Source: Paraburkholderia sejongensis (GTDB lineage: Bacteria; Pseudomonadota; Gammaproteobacteria; Burkholderiales; Burkholderiaceae). From it: a stretch of DNA of 64,000 bases. The position numbers were made by a program, and so were the translations under genes. Below the pieces are notes generated by a model. That model ran no database searches, was not told the DNA's origin, and worked only from the letters and a program-made list of their open reading frames with translations. This document shows, one piece after another, positions 45,898 through 55,339 of this stretch (position 1 is its first letter; each line of letters opens with the position of its first letter). Location of the stretch: positions 248,001-312,000 of the forward strand of contig NZ_JAJITD010000009.1 in NCBI RefSeq assembly GCF_020880815.1. The letters are read 5' to 3'.

Positions 45898-47052
45898 CTA
45901 TCCGCCGCGCGTCGCGCGCAGCGCCGCGATGATCTCATCGCGGTCCGCGCGAATCCGTTCGCAGGCGCGCGAGGTATTGGCCCAGAACTCGCGAATCGCG
46001 CCGGGCGCGAGGATCGTCGCGATCACGCCGGCCGGATCGAAGTCCGCCGCATTGCTGACCCAGTCGTTCAAACCGAGGTCGCCATACGCGCCGAAGCCTT
46101 TGCGCTCATAGCTCAGGTGATACGCCGGCACGCCGCTCAGAATTGACTCCAGCGCTCCATGCAGCCGCACCGAGACGACCACGTCCGGCCGGTCGGTCGC
46201 GAGCAGTTCCTTTAGCGACACCAGTTCGCGCTGAATGCCTATGCTGCGGTAATAAGCGAGATCGTCATTGCCTCGCCCGGTGCTCTGGACTGCGAAGCTG
46301 ATCCGGCACCTGCCGGCCAGCTCGCGAATCAGCTTGCGGGTCGAGGCTTGATAGCGCTGCCGCTGCAGCGCATTCCAGCTCGGCGCCTTGCGCAGCACGA
46401 ACGCAACGTGCCTGACCTGCTGATCCGCATCGCGGGCAAGCGCGGCGATCTGCGCGCTGCGCCGCTCGATATCGAGTACCGCCAGATCCGATGCGCGCCG
46501 GGTATTCGCATTGCGCGCGAGGAAAGCCGCCGAGCGATCGTCGCGCACGAAGACTGCCGAAAATCTGCCGAGCATTCGTGTCAGATGGTTGCGCAGCGGC
46601 AGCGCGGGAATCGCGGGGCCGATGCTCTGCGGCAGATACACGACCGGTTTGCCCGAGCGGCACGCCGCGCGCATCTGCAACAGATGCCCCGCCTCGAGCT
46701 TGAGCGCCTCGCTCAGATTACGCGCGCGCAGATAGCCGCCACCGACGCCGACCACCACATCGGCGGAGGCTAGCCGTTGCGACAGCTCGCGCATCCGGCT
46801 ATATAAGCCGCCGGCGAACAGCCCGCCCAGCGCGCCGCCGACGCGAGCGAGACCGCTCTGCGCGAGCACCGGGGCCGGATACACGTTCGGATAGCCGGCG
46901 AACGACGCGGGGTCAGCGGCCACGATCGCGACCTCGGTCGCATCGCCGAACGCGCGCTTGAGCAGAGCGACGGAAAGATCGACGAGCAGTGCGTCGCCGG
47001 AATTTTTCGAGCTGTACGCTTGCAGCAGCACCACCCGCGTCGGCTTTTTCAT
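45898..47052 (-). CDS. Polysaccharide pyruvyl transferase family protein
   Basis: 384 residues from the ATG at 47052, which overlaps the glycosyltransferase stop (ATGA). VVLLQAYSSKNSGDALLVDLSVALL is the N-terminal nucleotide-like fold, DVVVGVGGGYLRA, VYLPQSIGPA and VFVRDDRSAAFLAR are the middle motifs, and VVSVRLHGALESILSGVPAYHLSYERKG is the family signature split at the LHG. It adds a pyruvate ketal from phosphoenolpyruvate to a sugar, giving the polymer negative charge. This is the only decoration gene of the cluster. Confidence 0.88.
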   Translation of the reverse strand: MKKPTRVVLLQAYSSKNSGDALLVDLSVALLKRAFGDATEVAIVAADPASFAGYPNVYPAPVLAQSGLARVGGALGGLFAGGLYSRMRELSQRLASADVVVGVGGGYLRARNLSEALKLEAGHLLQMRAACRSGKPVVYLPQSIGPAIPALPLRNHLTRMLGRFSAVFVRDDRSAAFLARNANTRRASDLAVLDIERRSAQIAALARDADQQVRHVAFVLRKAPSWNALQRQRYQASTRKLIRELAGRCRISFAVQSTGRGNDDLAYYRSIGIQRELVSLKELLATDRPDVVVSVRLHGALESILSGVPAYHLSYERKGFGAYGDLGLNDWVSNAADFDPAGVIATILAPGAIREFWANTSRACERIRADRDEIIAALRATRGG

Positions 47053-48314
47053 CGGGAATCCTTTTCGATCAGTTGGCGATAAACGTGCGCGGTCCGCTCG
47101 ACCATCGCGGCCGCGGAAAATCGCTCGGCGGTGCGCTCGCAGTTGCGGCGCAGGCGTTCGCGCAGCGCGGGCTCGCGAACCAGCCCATCGAGCGCGTCCG
47201 CGAACAGCGTCACGTCGTCCTCGTTCGGCACCACGTAGCCGAGTTGTTGCGCGTCGATCAGCTCGGCCGCGCCGGACACGCGGGTCGACGCGACCGGCAC
47301 GCCGGCCGCCATCGCTTCGAGCACCACATACGGAAACCCTTCGTAGCGGCTCGGCAGCGCGAACACGTCGAACGCGGAGAAGTAGCGGCGCGCGTCGGGA
47401 ATCGCGCCGAGCACGCGCACGTTGGCCGGGATGCTGCGCTCGTCCAGACCCGCGGCAAGCGCGAAATCGCCGGGACCCAGCACCGCGAACACGACTTCGC
47501 GCAGGCCTCGTTCGAGCAGCGTGCGCGCGACCCGCGCGAGCCGATCGACGCCCTTCTGAAAATCGAGCCGCCCGACGAATCCGATCACCACGGCGTCGCG
47601 CGGCAGGTCGAGCGCGGCGCGCGCATCGGCGCGCGAGAACAGTCGCGGCACCGGCACGCCGTTGAAAATCGTCTCGATGCGCGACGCGGCGATATGCAGC
47701 GTCTGTTGCAGATGCTCGGCCTCGTCGAGCGACACCGCGATGATGCGATCGCTGCGAAAGCGGCCGAGCAGGCCTTCGATCAGGCCATAAAAACGCTTCT
47801 GCCCGCGCGGCAGATACGGATTGAGCGTATAGACCGCGTGCGGCGTATACACCTGTTTCCACGGCCCGAAACACAGCCGCGCGAGCGCGCCCGCCTTTGA
47901 GCTATGGCTGTGCACGATATCGGGACGCAGCCGCTGCAGGCAGCGAAACAGCTGCGCGAACGCGAGCATGTCGGTCGCGCCGACCGGGCGATGCATCGTC
48001 ACGCGCTGCACGGAGTCGCATTGCGCGAGCACCTCGTCGCCGAGGATCACGTCATCGAAACGCTTGCCGTGCGGCACCACCAGATGAATTTCGAAGCCGC
48101 CCAGCTTGCGCAGCCCGCGCACCAGATCGGCGATATGAACCGCGACCCCGCCGGCCGCCGCCTCGACCACCAACACGATCCGCAAGCGCCGCCGCGCTTT
48201 GCCGTCGCCGGACTCGCGCCCGGACTCGCCCAGCGCTTCGTTCGCTTCGTTCACTTCACCCGCTTTACGCGCCGCCTCGTCCAGCTCCAAGGTCTCCCCC
48301 GCCGTGGTTTGCAT
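47049..48314 (-). CDS. Glycosyltransferase family 4
   Basis: 421 residues, starting at the second of two adjacent ATGs (48314), six bases after GGAG and overlapping the kinase stop. The N-terminal domain has VEAAAGGVAVHIADLVRGLRK and IVHSHSSKAGALARL. The donor-site domain has VIGFVGRLDFQKGVDRL and the EX7E motif in SRYEGFPYVVLEAMAAGVP. The first 35 residues are an acidic extra stretch. It is the only transferase in the cluster apart from the initiating enzyme, so it should add the second sugar on the lipid carrier. Confidence 0.9.
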   Translation of the reverse strand: MQTTAGETLELDEAARKAGEVNEANEALGESGRESGDGKARRRLRIVLVVEAAAGGVAVHIADLVRGLRKLGGFEIHLVVPHGKRFDDVILGDEVLAQCDSVQRVTMHRPVGATDMLAFAQLFRCLQRLRPDIVHSHSSKAGALARLCFGPWKQVYTPHAVYTLNPYLPRGQKRFYGLIEGLLGRFRSDRIIAVSLDEAEHLQQTLHIAASRIETIFNGVPVPRLFSRADARAALDLPRDAVVIGFVGRLDFQKGVDRLARVARTLLERGLREVVFAVLGPGDFALAAGLDERSIPANVRVLGAIPDARRYFSAFDVFALPSRYEGFPYVVLEAMAAGVPVASTRVSGAAELIDAQQLGYVVPNEDDVTLFADALDGLVREPALRERLRRNCERTAERFSAAAMVERTAHVYRQLIEKDSR

Positions 48315-50608
48315 CATCGTCTCCGTCCGACACGCTCGATCAGTCGCTGCCAGCAGCCGCGCGCGCCGCTGCACGAGGTGTCTTCGTAGCTGTACTGAAC
48401 GAATCGGTAGCTGCCGTTCTTGCGGCCGTACGAACGGCGCGCCGATTTCGGATCGATGCCGTTCAGAATCGCGCCGGTGACCGCGCAGCCTGCCTGCGCG
48501 AGCCGTCGCACGCATTCGGCCAGATCCGCGGCGCGCGTCAGGCCCGCGCGCGCGACCAGCATCACCGTCGCGCAATGCGCGGACAGCATCACCGCGTCGG
48601 TCACCGCGAGCACCGGCGGCGTATCGACGAGCACCACGTCGTAGTCGCGCGCGACTGCCTCGAACAGCTCGGCGACGCGCCGGTGCAGCAGCAGTTCGCC
48701 CGCATTCGGCGGCAACGCGCCGGTGGCGATGAAGTCGAGATTCGGCACCACGTCGCGCTGGATCACCTCTTCGCGCGGCAGCACGTCGGCGATCAGGTCC
48801 ACCAGCCCGCGCTCACGCTGGCGGCCGAAGTAGCGGTGCAGCGAACCGCGCCGCAAATCCGCGTCGATCAGCAGCACGCGCTTGCCGCTGCTCGCGAGCA
48901 GCGCCGCGAAATTGGCCGACACGAAGGATTTGCCGACGCCGGGCGTGGTGCCGGAAATCAGAATCACGTTGTTGTGCGCATTCGACATCGCGAACTGCAG
49001 CGCGGTGCGCAGACTGCGCATGCTCTCGACCGCCGGTTCGCCGGGCTGCTCCAGCGCGAGCAGACGCAGCCCCAACACCTCGGCCGACGCACCGCGATCG
49101 AGCTGCTGCTGGTGACGCGATTCGGGAATCAGCGCGTACACGTGCAGGCCGACCTGGCGCTCGATTTCCTCCGCTTCGGAGATGCCGGCGAACAGGAAGC
49201 TGTGCGCGACCGCGAAGCCGATGCCGAGCAACAGGCCGAGCAACGCACCGGCGGCGATCGTCACCGGCCGGTTCGGAAACGCGATCTGCTCGGGCACCAC
49301 CGCGGTATCGACGACCCGCACGCTGCCGGTCTTGCCGGCCTTGACCAGCTTCAGTTGCTGCACGTTGTTCAGCAGCGCGGTGTACAGCTCGGTATCGACC
49401 TTCACGTCGAGCAGCAAACGCACGGCATCCTGCTGCATGTCGGGCAGGCGTTTGATCTGCTCGTCGAACGTGCGTTGCTGCGTGCGCAGCGTCGCGATCT
49501 GCGCGTCGAGTGCGGCCACCTGCGGATGCGCATTGGTGAAGCGCGCGGCCAGTTCGTCGCGCTTCTGCTGCAATTCGAGCATCCGTGTCTTCGACTCCGC
49601 GCTCTGCTGCAGCGCGAGCTTCGCTTCCTCCGACAGATCGACCGACCCCTGTTTGTCGCGCAGCTTCGTGTAGCGCAGTTGCGACGCTTCGAGCTGCTTT
49701 TTCAGCTGCGGCACCTGCGTATCGAGAAAGGTCAGCGATTGCGCCGCTTCGGCCGCCTTGCGCTCGACGTTCTGCTGCACGTAATAACGGCCCACCGCCT
49801 GCAACTGGTCGCGCACCACGAGCGGATCGCGGCCCTTCAGCGTCGCGATCAGTACCCCTGACGACTTGATCTTCTCCTGAATGTCGAGCCCGTCCTGCAT
49901 GCTCGCGATCGCATCGAGCTTCGACTTGCGGACCAGTTTGAATCTGGTGCCGGGCTGCGCATCGACCGCCTTGACCAGCAGCGTGATCGGCCCGTAGCTC
50001 GTGTCGAACATCGCCCGCTCGCCGAGCGTGCCGGTGACCGCGTGGTCGAGATCCCAGCCCGCGAGCCGGTAGCGGCCCCCGGGCAGCACGGTCAGCGAAA
50101 AGCTGTCGCCTTGCAGGCGCCTGGGCACGTCGAACTGCACGACCTCGGCGCTTTCGGTGCCCCACGCCCAGCCGCCGATGCCGAGCAGGCCCGGACGCGT
50201 CACGCCGTCGTTGAAGCGGGAAACGAAGTCGCCGACGAGCGGGAAGCGGCTCGGCCGCACGACGATATAGCTGCGCAGTTCGTCGACGACGCTCGTCACC
50301 ACCAGCCGCGACGCCATGATCTGCTGCTCCGCCGAAGTCGGCGAGTTGTAGTTGAACAGCGACGACACGTCGCCCAGCAGGCTCTGCGCGGACGCCATTC
50401 CGCTGCCGTCCTCGACCTGAATCGAAATATCGGCCTGGTAGCGCGGCGGCATCAGAAAGGCAAAGGCGGTCGCGAGCGCGATGCACGCGACGCAGACCTT
50501 CACAATGACCCAGCGATAGTCGACGAAGATGTCGATCAGCCGGACCAGATCGATCTCGTCGTCGGCTGGTTTGAGCGCCTCGTTATCGGGCGATTGCAGC
50601 GATTTCAT
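48314..50608 (-). CDS. Wzc-type chain-length regulator and tyrosine autokinase
   Basis: 764 residues from the ATG at 50608. Two membrane helices flank a periplasmic Wzz domain with coiled coil (residues about 35-470). The cytosolic BY-kinase has Walker A (SGTTPGVGKSF), Walker A' (VLLIDADLRRG) and Walker B (VVLVDTPPVLAV). A tyrosine cluster close to the C-terminus (SYGRKNGSYRFVQYSYED, four Tyr) is the autophosphorylation site. Cycling of phosphorylation with the phosphatase next door controls polymer length. The C-terminus ends in an Arg-rich tail. Confidence 0.93.
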   Translation of the reverse strand: MKSLQSPDNEALKPADDEIDLVRLIDIFVDYRWVIVKVCVACIALATAFAFLMPPRYQADISIQVEDGSGMASAQSLLGDVSSLFNYNSPTSAEQQIMASRLVVTSVVDELRSYIVVRPSRFPLVGDFVSRFNDGVTRPGLLGIGGWAWGTESAEVVQFDVPRRLQGDSFSLTVLPGGRYRLAGWDLDHAVTGTLGERAMFDTSYGPITLLVKAVDAQPGTRFKLVRKSKLDAIASMQDGLDIQEKIKSSGVLIATLKGRDPLVVRDQLQAVGRYYVQQNVERKAAEAAQSLTFLDTQVPQLKKQLEASQLRYTKLRDKQGSVDLSEEAKLALQQSAESKTRMLELQQKRDELAARFTNAHPQVAALDAQIATLRTQQRTFDEQIKRLPDMQQDAVRLLLDVKVDTELYTALLNNVQQLKLVKAGKTGSVRVVDTAVVPEQIAFPNRPVTIAAGALLGLLLGIGFAVAHSFLFAGISEAEEIERQVGLHVYALIPESRHQQQLDRGASAEVLGLRLLALEQPGEPAVESMRSLRTALQFAMSNAHNNVILISGTTPGVGKSFVSANFAALLASSGKRVLLIDADLRRGSLHRYFGRQRERGLVDLIADVLPREEVIQRDVVPNLDFIATGALPPNAGELLLHRRVAELFEAVARDYDVVLVDTPPVLAVTDAVMLSAHCATVMLVARAGLTRAADLAECVRRLAQAGCAVTGAILNGIDPKSARRSYGRKNGSYRFVQYSYEDTSCSGARGCWQRLIERVGRRR

Positions 50609-50636
50609 GGTCAACAGTCGGGTTGTTTCGACGCAC

Positions 50637-51149
50637 TCAGGACGACGAATGATCGGTGGATAAAGCCGCCGTGCCGGCACCGGCACGCGCGGTCACGCCG
50701 GCGATGCGCGCGCACCAGGCGTCGACGCCCGCGTCGATCAGCGCGAGGCTTTGTTCGAACGACGCGAGGCCTTTGCGATGGGGATCGGGAATCTCGAAGC
50801 GCGCGTCGGGCGGCCCGCCCGCGCCGTGCGACGACCCGAGCAGATAGACGCGGCCGTACAGCGCCGGGAAGCGGCGTTCGACGTAGTGCTTCTGCGCGTG
50901 GTCCATCACCAGCACGAGGTCGGCGGCTGCGGCGATCAGCGCCGTCAGTTGCCGCGCGCGATGCGCGTCCAGATCGAGACCGCGCTCGCGCATCAGTTGC
51001 ACCGCCAGCGGATCGGCGCCCTCGCCGTGCAGCGCGCCGATCCCGGCCGACTCGACCGCGACCGCTTCGAGGCGTTGCGCGAGCAGCGCCTGCGCCATCG
51101 GACTGCGGCAGATATTGCCCACGCAGACGACCAGCACGCGCCCGATCAT
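50637..51149 (-). CDS. Low-molecular-weight protein tyrosine phosphatase (Wzb-type)
   Basis: 170 residues. VLVVCVGNICRSPMAQ carries the Cx5R active site (C9, R15), and DPHRKGLASFEQ holds the general-acid Asp of the DP loop. It removes phosphate from the Wzc-type kinase. Its start overlaps the export-protein stop (ATGA), and its stop is 28 bases before the kinase start, which is the normal wza-wzb-wzc arrangement. The protein is some 20 residues longer than usual at its C-terminus. Confidence 0.93.
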   Translation of the reverse strand: MIGRVLVVCVGNICRSPMAQALLAQRLEAVAVESAGIGALHGEGADPLAVQLMRERGLDLDAHRARQLTALIAAAADLVLVMDHAQKHYVERRFPALYGRVYLLGSSHGAGGPPDARFEIPDPHRKGLASFEQSLALIDAGVDAWCARIAGVTARAGAGTAALSTDHSSS

Positions 51150-52453
51150 TTGGTCACCAGCCCGGCCGTCAGGCCGCTGGAGATCAGCGGCATCAGCAGA
51201 CTCAACACACGGTTGAAGCGGACCAGACCGTTGCCGTCCACATAGACGACGTCGTTCGGCTGCAGCTCGAAATCTTTCGCGAGCAGCATCGCGACCGGCG
51301 AGCGTGCATCGAGATGGAACACCTGCGCGGTGCCCGACAGCGAGCCGCGAATCACGTACATCTGCGCGGCATCGGCGGTCGACGAATTGACGCTGCCCGC
51401 CTGCGACAGCGCATCGGCCAGCGTCAGCCGGCCGGTGCGGCGCGGAAGCGCCGCGATCGGCTTGTTCACTTCGCCCATCACGTACGCGTGGTTTTCGTCG
51501 CGCGACACGACGCGCAGAAAATCGCCCGGCTGCAGATAGATCAGCGACGGGCTCAGGCCCTGCGCGAGCAGCCGCGTCAGATTCAGACGATGCGATTGCC
51601 CGTTGCGCACCAGCACCAGATCGCTCTGATCGGCGCTGTCGCTGAAACCGCCGGCGCGGCTGATCGCTTCATAGAGCGTCATCGGCACGTCGTTGACGGG
51701 CAGCGCGCCGGGGCTGTGCACTTCGCCGTCCACGTACACCTGATGCGCGCGATACGACGCCACGCGCACCGTCACCTGCGGCTTGATGAAGTACTTCGCG
51801 AGCGCGCCGGTCAAACGTTGCTGCACTTCTTCCGCGCGCAGACCCGCGACATGCAGCGTGCCGGCATAAGGAAAGGTCAGATTGCCGCTCTGATCGACGA
51901 TAAAACCGGCCGCCGGATCGCCGGGACGCACCGACCCGGACGCTTGCGACGGCCCGAGCGCTGCGGCGAATTCCGGGTGGTCCCAGACGACGATCTGCAG
52001 CACGTCGCCGGCGCCGATCGCGTACGCTTGCGGCGAGCCCGACAGCAGTCGCGACAGTTCGAGCTGCTGTTGCCGGCGCTGTTCGCGGATCCGCGCGAGC
52101 AGCGCGGCGTCGACTTCGGTGATCGCGATCGCCGGCGTGCCAGGCGTCGCATCGGCGGTTCTGAGCCGCGCGCCGGTTGCGGCTGCGGGCGACTCCGGTG
52201 CCTGCGCGGGTTCCCGCGTTGGCGTCGTTTCGCTGGCCGCGACTGACGCCGCTTCGCCGGCAACGTCCACCGCCGGTTTGCTTGCGGCGTCCGCAGTAGC
52301 ATCGCTCTGCGCAAGCGTCTCCATTTCGTTCGTCGTACTGGACGTTTCCATTCGCATGCCGGGTGCGACCGCGCACGCGGACAACAGCAGCGAGACCGAC
52401 ACCGTCAAGACACCGAGCCGGCGCAGCGACCCGGTCAAAACTGAAGCAGACAT
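51146..52453 (-). CDS. Outer-membrane polysaccharide export lipoprotein (Wza-type)
   Basis: 435 residues from the ATG at 52453; a TTG three codons earlier is in frame. The signal ends in the lipobox LLLSAC. A long Ala/Pro/Ser/Thr-rich linker (about 30-110) is unusual for Wza. The poly-export domain has YAIGAGDVLQIVVWDHPEF, and two SLBB-like domains follow (VYVDGEVHSPGALPV, AYVMGEVNKPIAALP). The C-terminal hydrophobic stretch (VLSLLMPLISSGLTAGLV) is the helix that forms the outer-membrane pore. Confidence 0.92.
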   Translation of the reverse strand: MSASVLTGSLRRLGVLTVSVSLLLSACAVAPGMRMETSSTTNEMETLAQSDATADAASKPAVDVAGEAASVAASETTPTREPAQAPESPAAATGARLRTADATPGTPAIAITEVDAALLARIREQRRQQQLELSRLLSGSPQAYAIGAGDVLQIVVWDHPEFAAALGPSQASGSVRPGDPAAGFIVDQSGNLTFPYAGTLHVAGLRAEEVQQRLTGALAKYFIKPQVTVRVASYRAHQVYVDGEVHSPGALPVNDVPMTLYEAISRAGGFSDSADQSDLVLVRNGQSHRLNLTRLLAQGLSPSLIYLQPGDFLRVVSRDENHAYVMGEVNKPIAALPRRTGRLTLADALSQAGSVNSSTADAAQMYVIRGSLSGTAQVFHLDARSPVAMLLAKDFELQPNDVVYVDGNGLVRFNRVLSLLMPLISSGLTAGLVTK

Positions 52454-52530
52454 CGTATTCAACCTATTTTTCGGCGGACGCGAAGCGCGCCGCGCCGCCC
52501 TTGTGACGCGGATTTATGTTCGCTAACGGA

Positions 52531-54042
52531 TCAATATGCATTGCTGTGACGCATCCCCTTCACGACGGTCGCGAGGATGATGCGCATGTCCAGGCCGAAC
52601 GACCAGTTTCGCAAGTAGTACAGATCGTGCTCGACCCGCGCCTGCATCTTTTCGAGCTGTTCGGTCTCACCGCGAAAGCCGTTGATCTGCGCCCAGCCGG
52701 TAATGCCCGGCTTGATCCGGTAGCGATGGATATAACCGTCGACGATCGTGCGGTAGTGGTCGTCGTGTTCGATCGCATGCGGGCGCGGCCCCACCACCGA
52801 CATCTCACCGCGCAGCACGTTGAGAAATTGCGGCAATTCGTCGAGGCTCGTGCGACGCAGAAAAGCGCCGAGCGGCGTGATGCGCGGATCGCCGCGCCTG
52901 GCCTGACGGACCACGCCGGGCTTCTCGGTATGCATGCGCATCGATCGGAACTTGTAGATGCGAAACACCCGGCCATTCGCGCCTTTGCGCTGCTGCGTGA
53001 AAAGCACCGGCCCTTTCGACGTGAACTTGACCGCGAGCGCAATCGGCAACATGACTGGTGCGAGCAGAATCAGCATCACGAGCGCGAAGATCCTGTCGAA
53101 GATCGCTTTCTGCAGCAGCGCGGCGGGCGTCATCGGTGACACGATCAGATTGATTGCCGGCGCGCCGAGCAGATCGACCACGTTGCGGTCGAACATCACG
53201 AGACGACTCACGTCGGGGAGAAAGCGTACGTTGACGAGATCGCCGCTGAATTCCTCGAGTACGCGCAGCAGTGTGGTTTCGTCCGAGAGCGGCAACGCGA
53301 GCCAGACTTCGTCGATCCGCTGTTCGCGCACCCAGTCGGCAAACGCGCGCAGCGCGACGAACGCCGGCAGGCCATCGCTGCGCTGCCGGCCGTCGCCGGT
53401 GGTGCTGAGCGTGGCGACCGCGCGAAAGCTGTCGGCCGGCGTCGCCGCGAGTCTGGCCAGCACCGTGTCGCAATGTTCTCCCGCACCGACCACCGCGACC
53501 GTGCGCAGATCTTTGCCGGCGCGCCGGCGCCCGAGCAGCGCATGCACCGACAGATGCGTGGCGACGATGCCGGCCGCGGTCAACGCGGTCCAGCTCAGCC
53601 ACCAGAAGCGCGAAATAGAAAGACTCCGATGCAATAGCGCAGTCACCGCCAACCCGCATGCCTGCACCGCGAACCAGCCGCACACCGCTGCCGCGAGCGG
53701 CCACCATTTCGATTGGCCGCGCCATAAACGATAGAGGCCGAACATCGACAACAGCAGCGTGGCAAGCGCCATTTCGAACATCACGACGGCACTGGCAAGC
53801 GCGCGCTGTTCGACAGCGGGTTTGAAAAGAAGCGAAGCGACGGCGGCGCCCACCGCGATCGCGGCGACGTCGAGGATGCGCGCCAGCACGCTCTCGATAT
53901 CGACGAAGTCGTGACCGGCAGGATGATGGATCACGGTACGCACGATGCGATCTCGATGCTTCTGTTCAGGGTCACCGCAATTGCCTTGTGTTTCAAAGGA
54001 ACCGGATGATGCGACAGAAACAGTCGACCCAGAATAGTTCAC
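52531..54042 (-). CDS. Undecaprenyl-phosphate sugar phosphotransferase (WcaJ/EpsE-like)
   Basis: 503 residues, first gene of the exopolysaccharide cluster. Four N-terminal membrane helices (about 50-150), a central Rossmann-like domain (TVAVVGAGEHCDTVL), a fifth membrane helix near residue 320, and the catalytic C-terminus: YKFRSMRMHT, RRTSLDELPQFLNVLRGEMS and VVGPRPHA. It transfers a hexose phosphate, usually glucose or galactose, onto undecaprenyl phosphate and starts repeat-unit synthesis. The start is a GTG with no clear ribosome site, so a later start is possible. Confidence 0.92.
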   Translation of the reverse strand: MNYSGSTVSVASSGSFETQGNCGDPEQKHRDRIVRTVIHHPAGHDFVDIESVLARILDVAAIAVGAAVASLLFKPAVEQRALASAVVMFEMALATLLLSMFGLYRLWRGQSKWWPLAAAVCGWFAVQACGLAVTALLHRSLSISRFWWLSWTALTAAGIVATHLSVHALLGRRRAGKDLRTVAVVGAGEHCDTVLARLAATPADSFRAVATLSTTGDGRQRSDGLPAFVALRAFADWVREQRIDEVWLALPLSDETTLLRVLEEFSGDLVNVRFLPDVSRLVMFDRNVVDLLGAPAINLIVSPMTPAALLQKAIFDRIFALVMLILLAPVMLPIALAVKFTSKGPVLFTQQRKGANGRVFRIYKFRSMRMHTEKPGVVRQARRGDPRITPLGAFLRRTSLDELPQFLNVLRGEMSVVGPRPHAIEHDDHYRTIVDGYIHRYRIKPGITGWAQINGFRGETEQLEKMQARVEHDLYYLRNWSFGLDMRIILATVVKGMRHSNAY

Positions 54043-54159
54043 GTACTAAATACTGTTAGTTTTAATTCGATGCTTTCACCACGCATTGGCTTTTATAGAA
54101 TTACTTCCAAAGTACTGTGAAAAACCATTTCATAACGAATAGCTAATAGGTGTGTCGAG

Positions 54160-54198
54160 AAACTTTAACTATCGCTATTCGTGCTGCGCCACTATGCT
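54160..54198 (+). promoter_or_regulatory. Oxalate-regulon promoter element, copy A (upstream of the PanE-like gene)
   Basis: AAACTTTAACTAT, then 20 bases, then TATGCT as a -10. Matches two further copies in this locus with identical spacing. There is no good -35 hexamer: TATCGC lies 17 bases before the -10, which fits an activator-dependent promoter. Expected transcription start is about 54205, some 60 bases before the ATG. Confidence 0.65.
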
Positions 54199-54268
54199 CG
54201 AACGATGATCGGCTATGCGATTTATTGCATTGCGGCAGAAGATTTTTTATCGTCACGGGAGCGGCATC

Positions 54269-55246
54269 ATGAAGATCTGCATCTTCGGAGCGGGAGCGAT
54301 TGGCGCGATGATGGGCGTGCAGTTGGCGCGGGCCGGCGCGGACGTCAGTTTCATTGCGCGCGGCCCGCATCTGGCGGCGATGCGAGAGCACGGCGCGCGT
54401 CTGATCATGGACGGCGAAACCTATAGCGCAGCGGTACGCTGCACGTCCGATCCGCGCGAACTCGGCGTTCAGGATGTCGTGATCATTACGCTGAAAGCGC
54501 ATTCGCTGCCCGGCGTGGTCGACTCGATGCAGCCGCTCCTGGGCAAACATACGGCCATCGTGACCGGCGTGAATGGGATTCCGTACTGGTATTTCTATCA
54601 GCATGGCGGCCGCTTCGCCGGCACGCGGCTGGCGAGCGTCGACCCGGACGGCATGCAGTGGACCAAGCTCGGACCCGAACGCGCGATCGGCTGCGTGCTT
54701 TATCCGGCGGCCGAAATCGTCGAACCCGGCGTGGTCAAACATGTGTACGGCAAGAAGTTTCCGATCGGCGAGCCGAGCGGCGAACGCACGCCGCGCATTC
54801 AGCAATTGCATGAAATCATGCAGGCCGCCGGTTTCGACGCGCCGATCCGCGACAACATCCGCGACGAAATCTGGCTCAAGCTGTGGGGCAATCTGTGTTT
54901 CAACCCGATCAGCGCATTGACGCATGCAACGCTCGATGTCCTCACGAGCGACCCCGGCACGCGCGCGGTGTCCCGCACGATGATGCTCGAAGCGAAGCGG
55001 ATTGCCGAGCAGTTCGGCGTGCACTTCCGGGTCGACGTCGAGCGACGCATCGACGGCGCGGGCGCGGTCGGCGCGCATAAGACCTCGACACTCGTCGATC
55101 TCGAGAATCGCCGCCCGATGGAAATCGATCCGCTGCTGACCGTGGTTCAGGAAATGGGGCGTCTGGTCGCGGAACCCACGCCGACTATCGACGTGGTACT
55201 CGCGTTGATCAAGCTGCGCGAGAAAATGGCGTTGCAGGGCGACTAA
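54269..55246 (+). CDS. PanE-like 2-dehydropantoate 2-reductase family protein; candidate oxalyl-CoA reductase
   Basis: 325 residues from the ATG at 54269 (GGGAG upstream). MKICIFGAGAIGAMMG is the NADPH fold, ITLKAHSLPG holds the catalytic Lys, and KLWGNLCFNPISALTHATLD is the helical substrate domain. The family normally reduces ketopantoate for pantothenate synthesis. Here it sits beside oxlT and frc and shares their promoter element. From memory, a PanE-like protein in the Methylobacterium oxalate locus was identified as oxalyl-CoA reductase, making glyoxylate. That function is therefore the better guess, but it is inference. Confidence 0.85.
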   Translation: MKICIFGAGAIGAMMGVQLARAGADVSFIARGPHLAAMREHGARLIMDGETYSAAVRCTSDPRELGVQDVVIITLKAHSLPGVVDSMQPLLGKHTAIVTGVNGIPYWYFYQHGGRFAGTRLASVDPDGMQWTKLGPERAIGCVLYPAAEIVEPGVVKHVYGKKFPIGEPSGERTPRIQQLHEIMQAAGFDAPIRDNIRDEIWLKLWGNLCFNPISALTHATLDVLTSDPGTRAVSRTMMLEAKRIAEQFGVHFRVDVERRIDGAGAVGAHKTSTLVDLENRRPMEIDPLLTVVQEMGRLVAEPTPTIDVVLALIKLREKMALQGD

Positions 55247-55296
55247 TCGGAGTTATTCGAAAATACATTAATTCCTGAAAAACCCGGCCGCATTAG

Positions 55297-55330
55297 AAAA
55301 GATTGGACGCCCAGCGTCCAATCTTTTTTT
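55297..55330. terminator. Bidirectional intrinsic terminator
   Basis: AAAAGATTGGACGC, a three-base loop, GCGTCCAATCTTTT and further T. A perfect 14-pair stem with A-run and T-run, between the convergent PanE-like and aldehyde dehydrogenase genes. Confidence 0.95.
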
Positions 55331-55339
55331 CATCCACCG

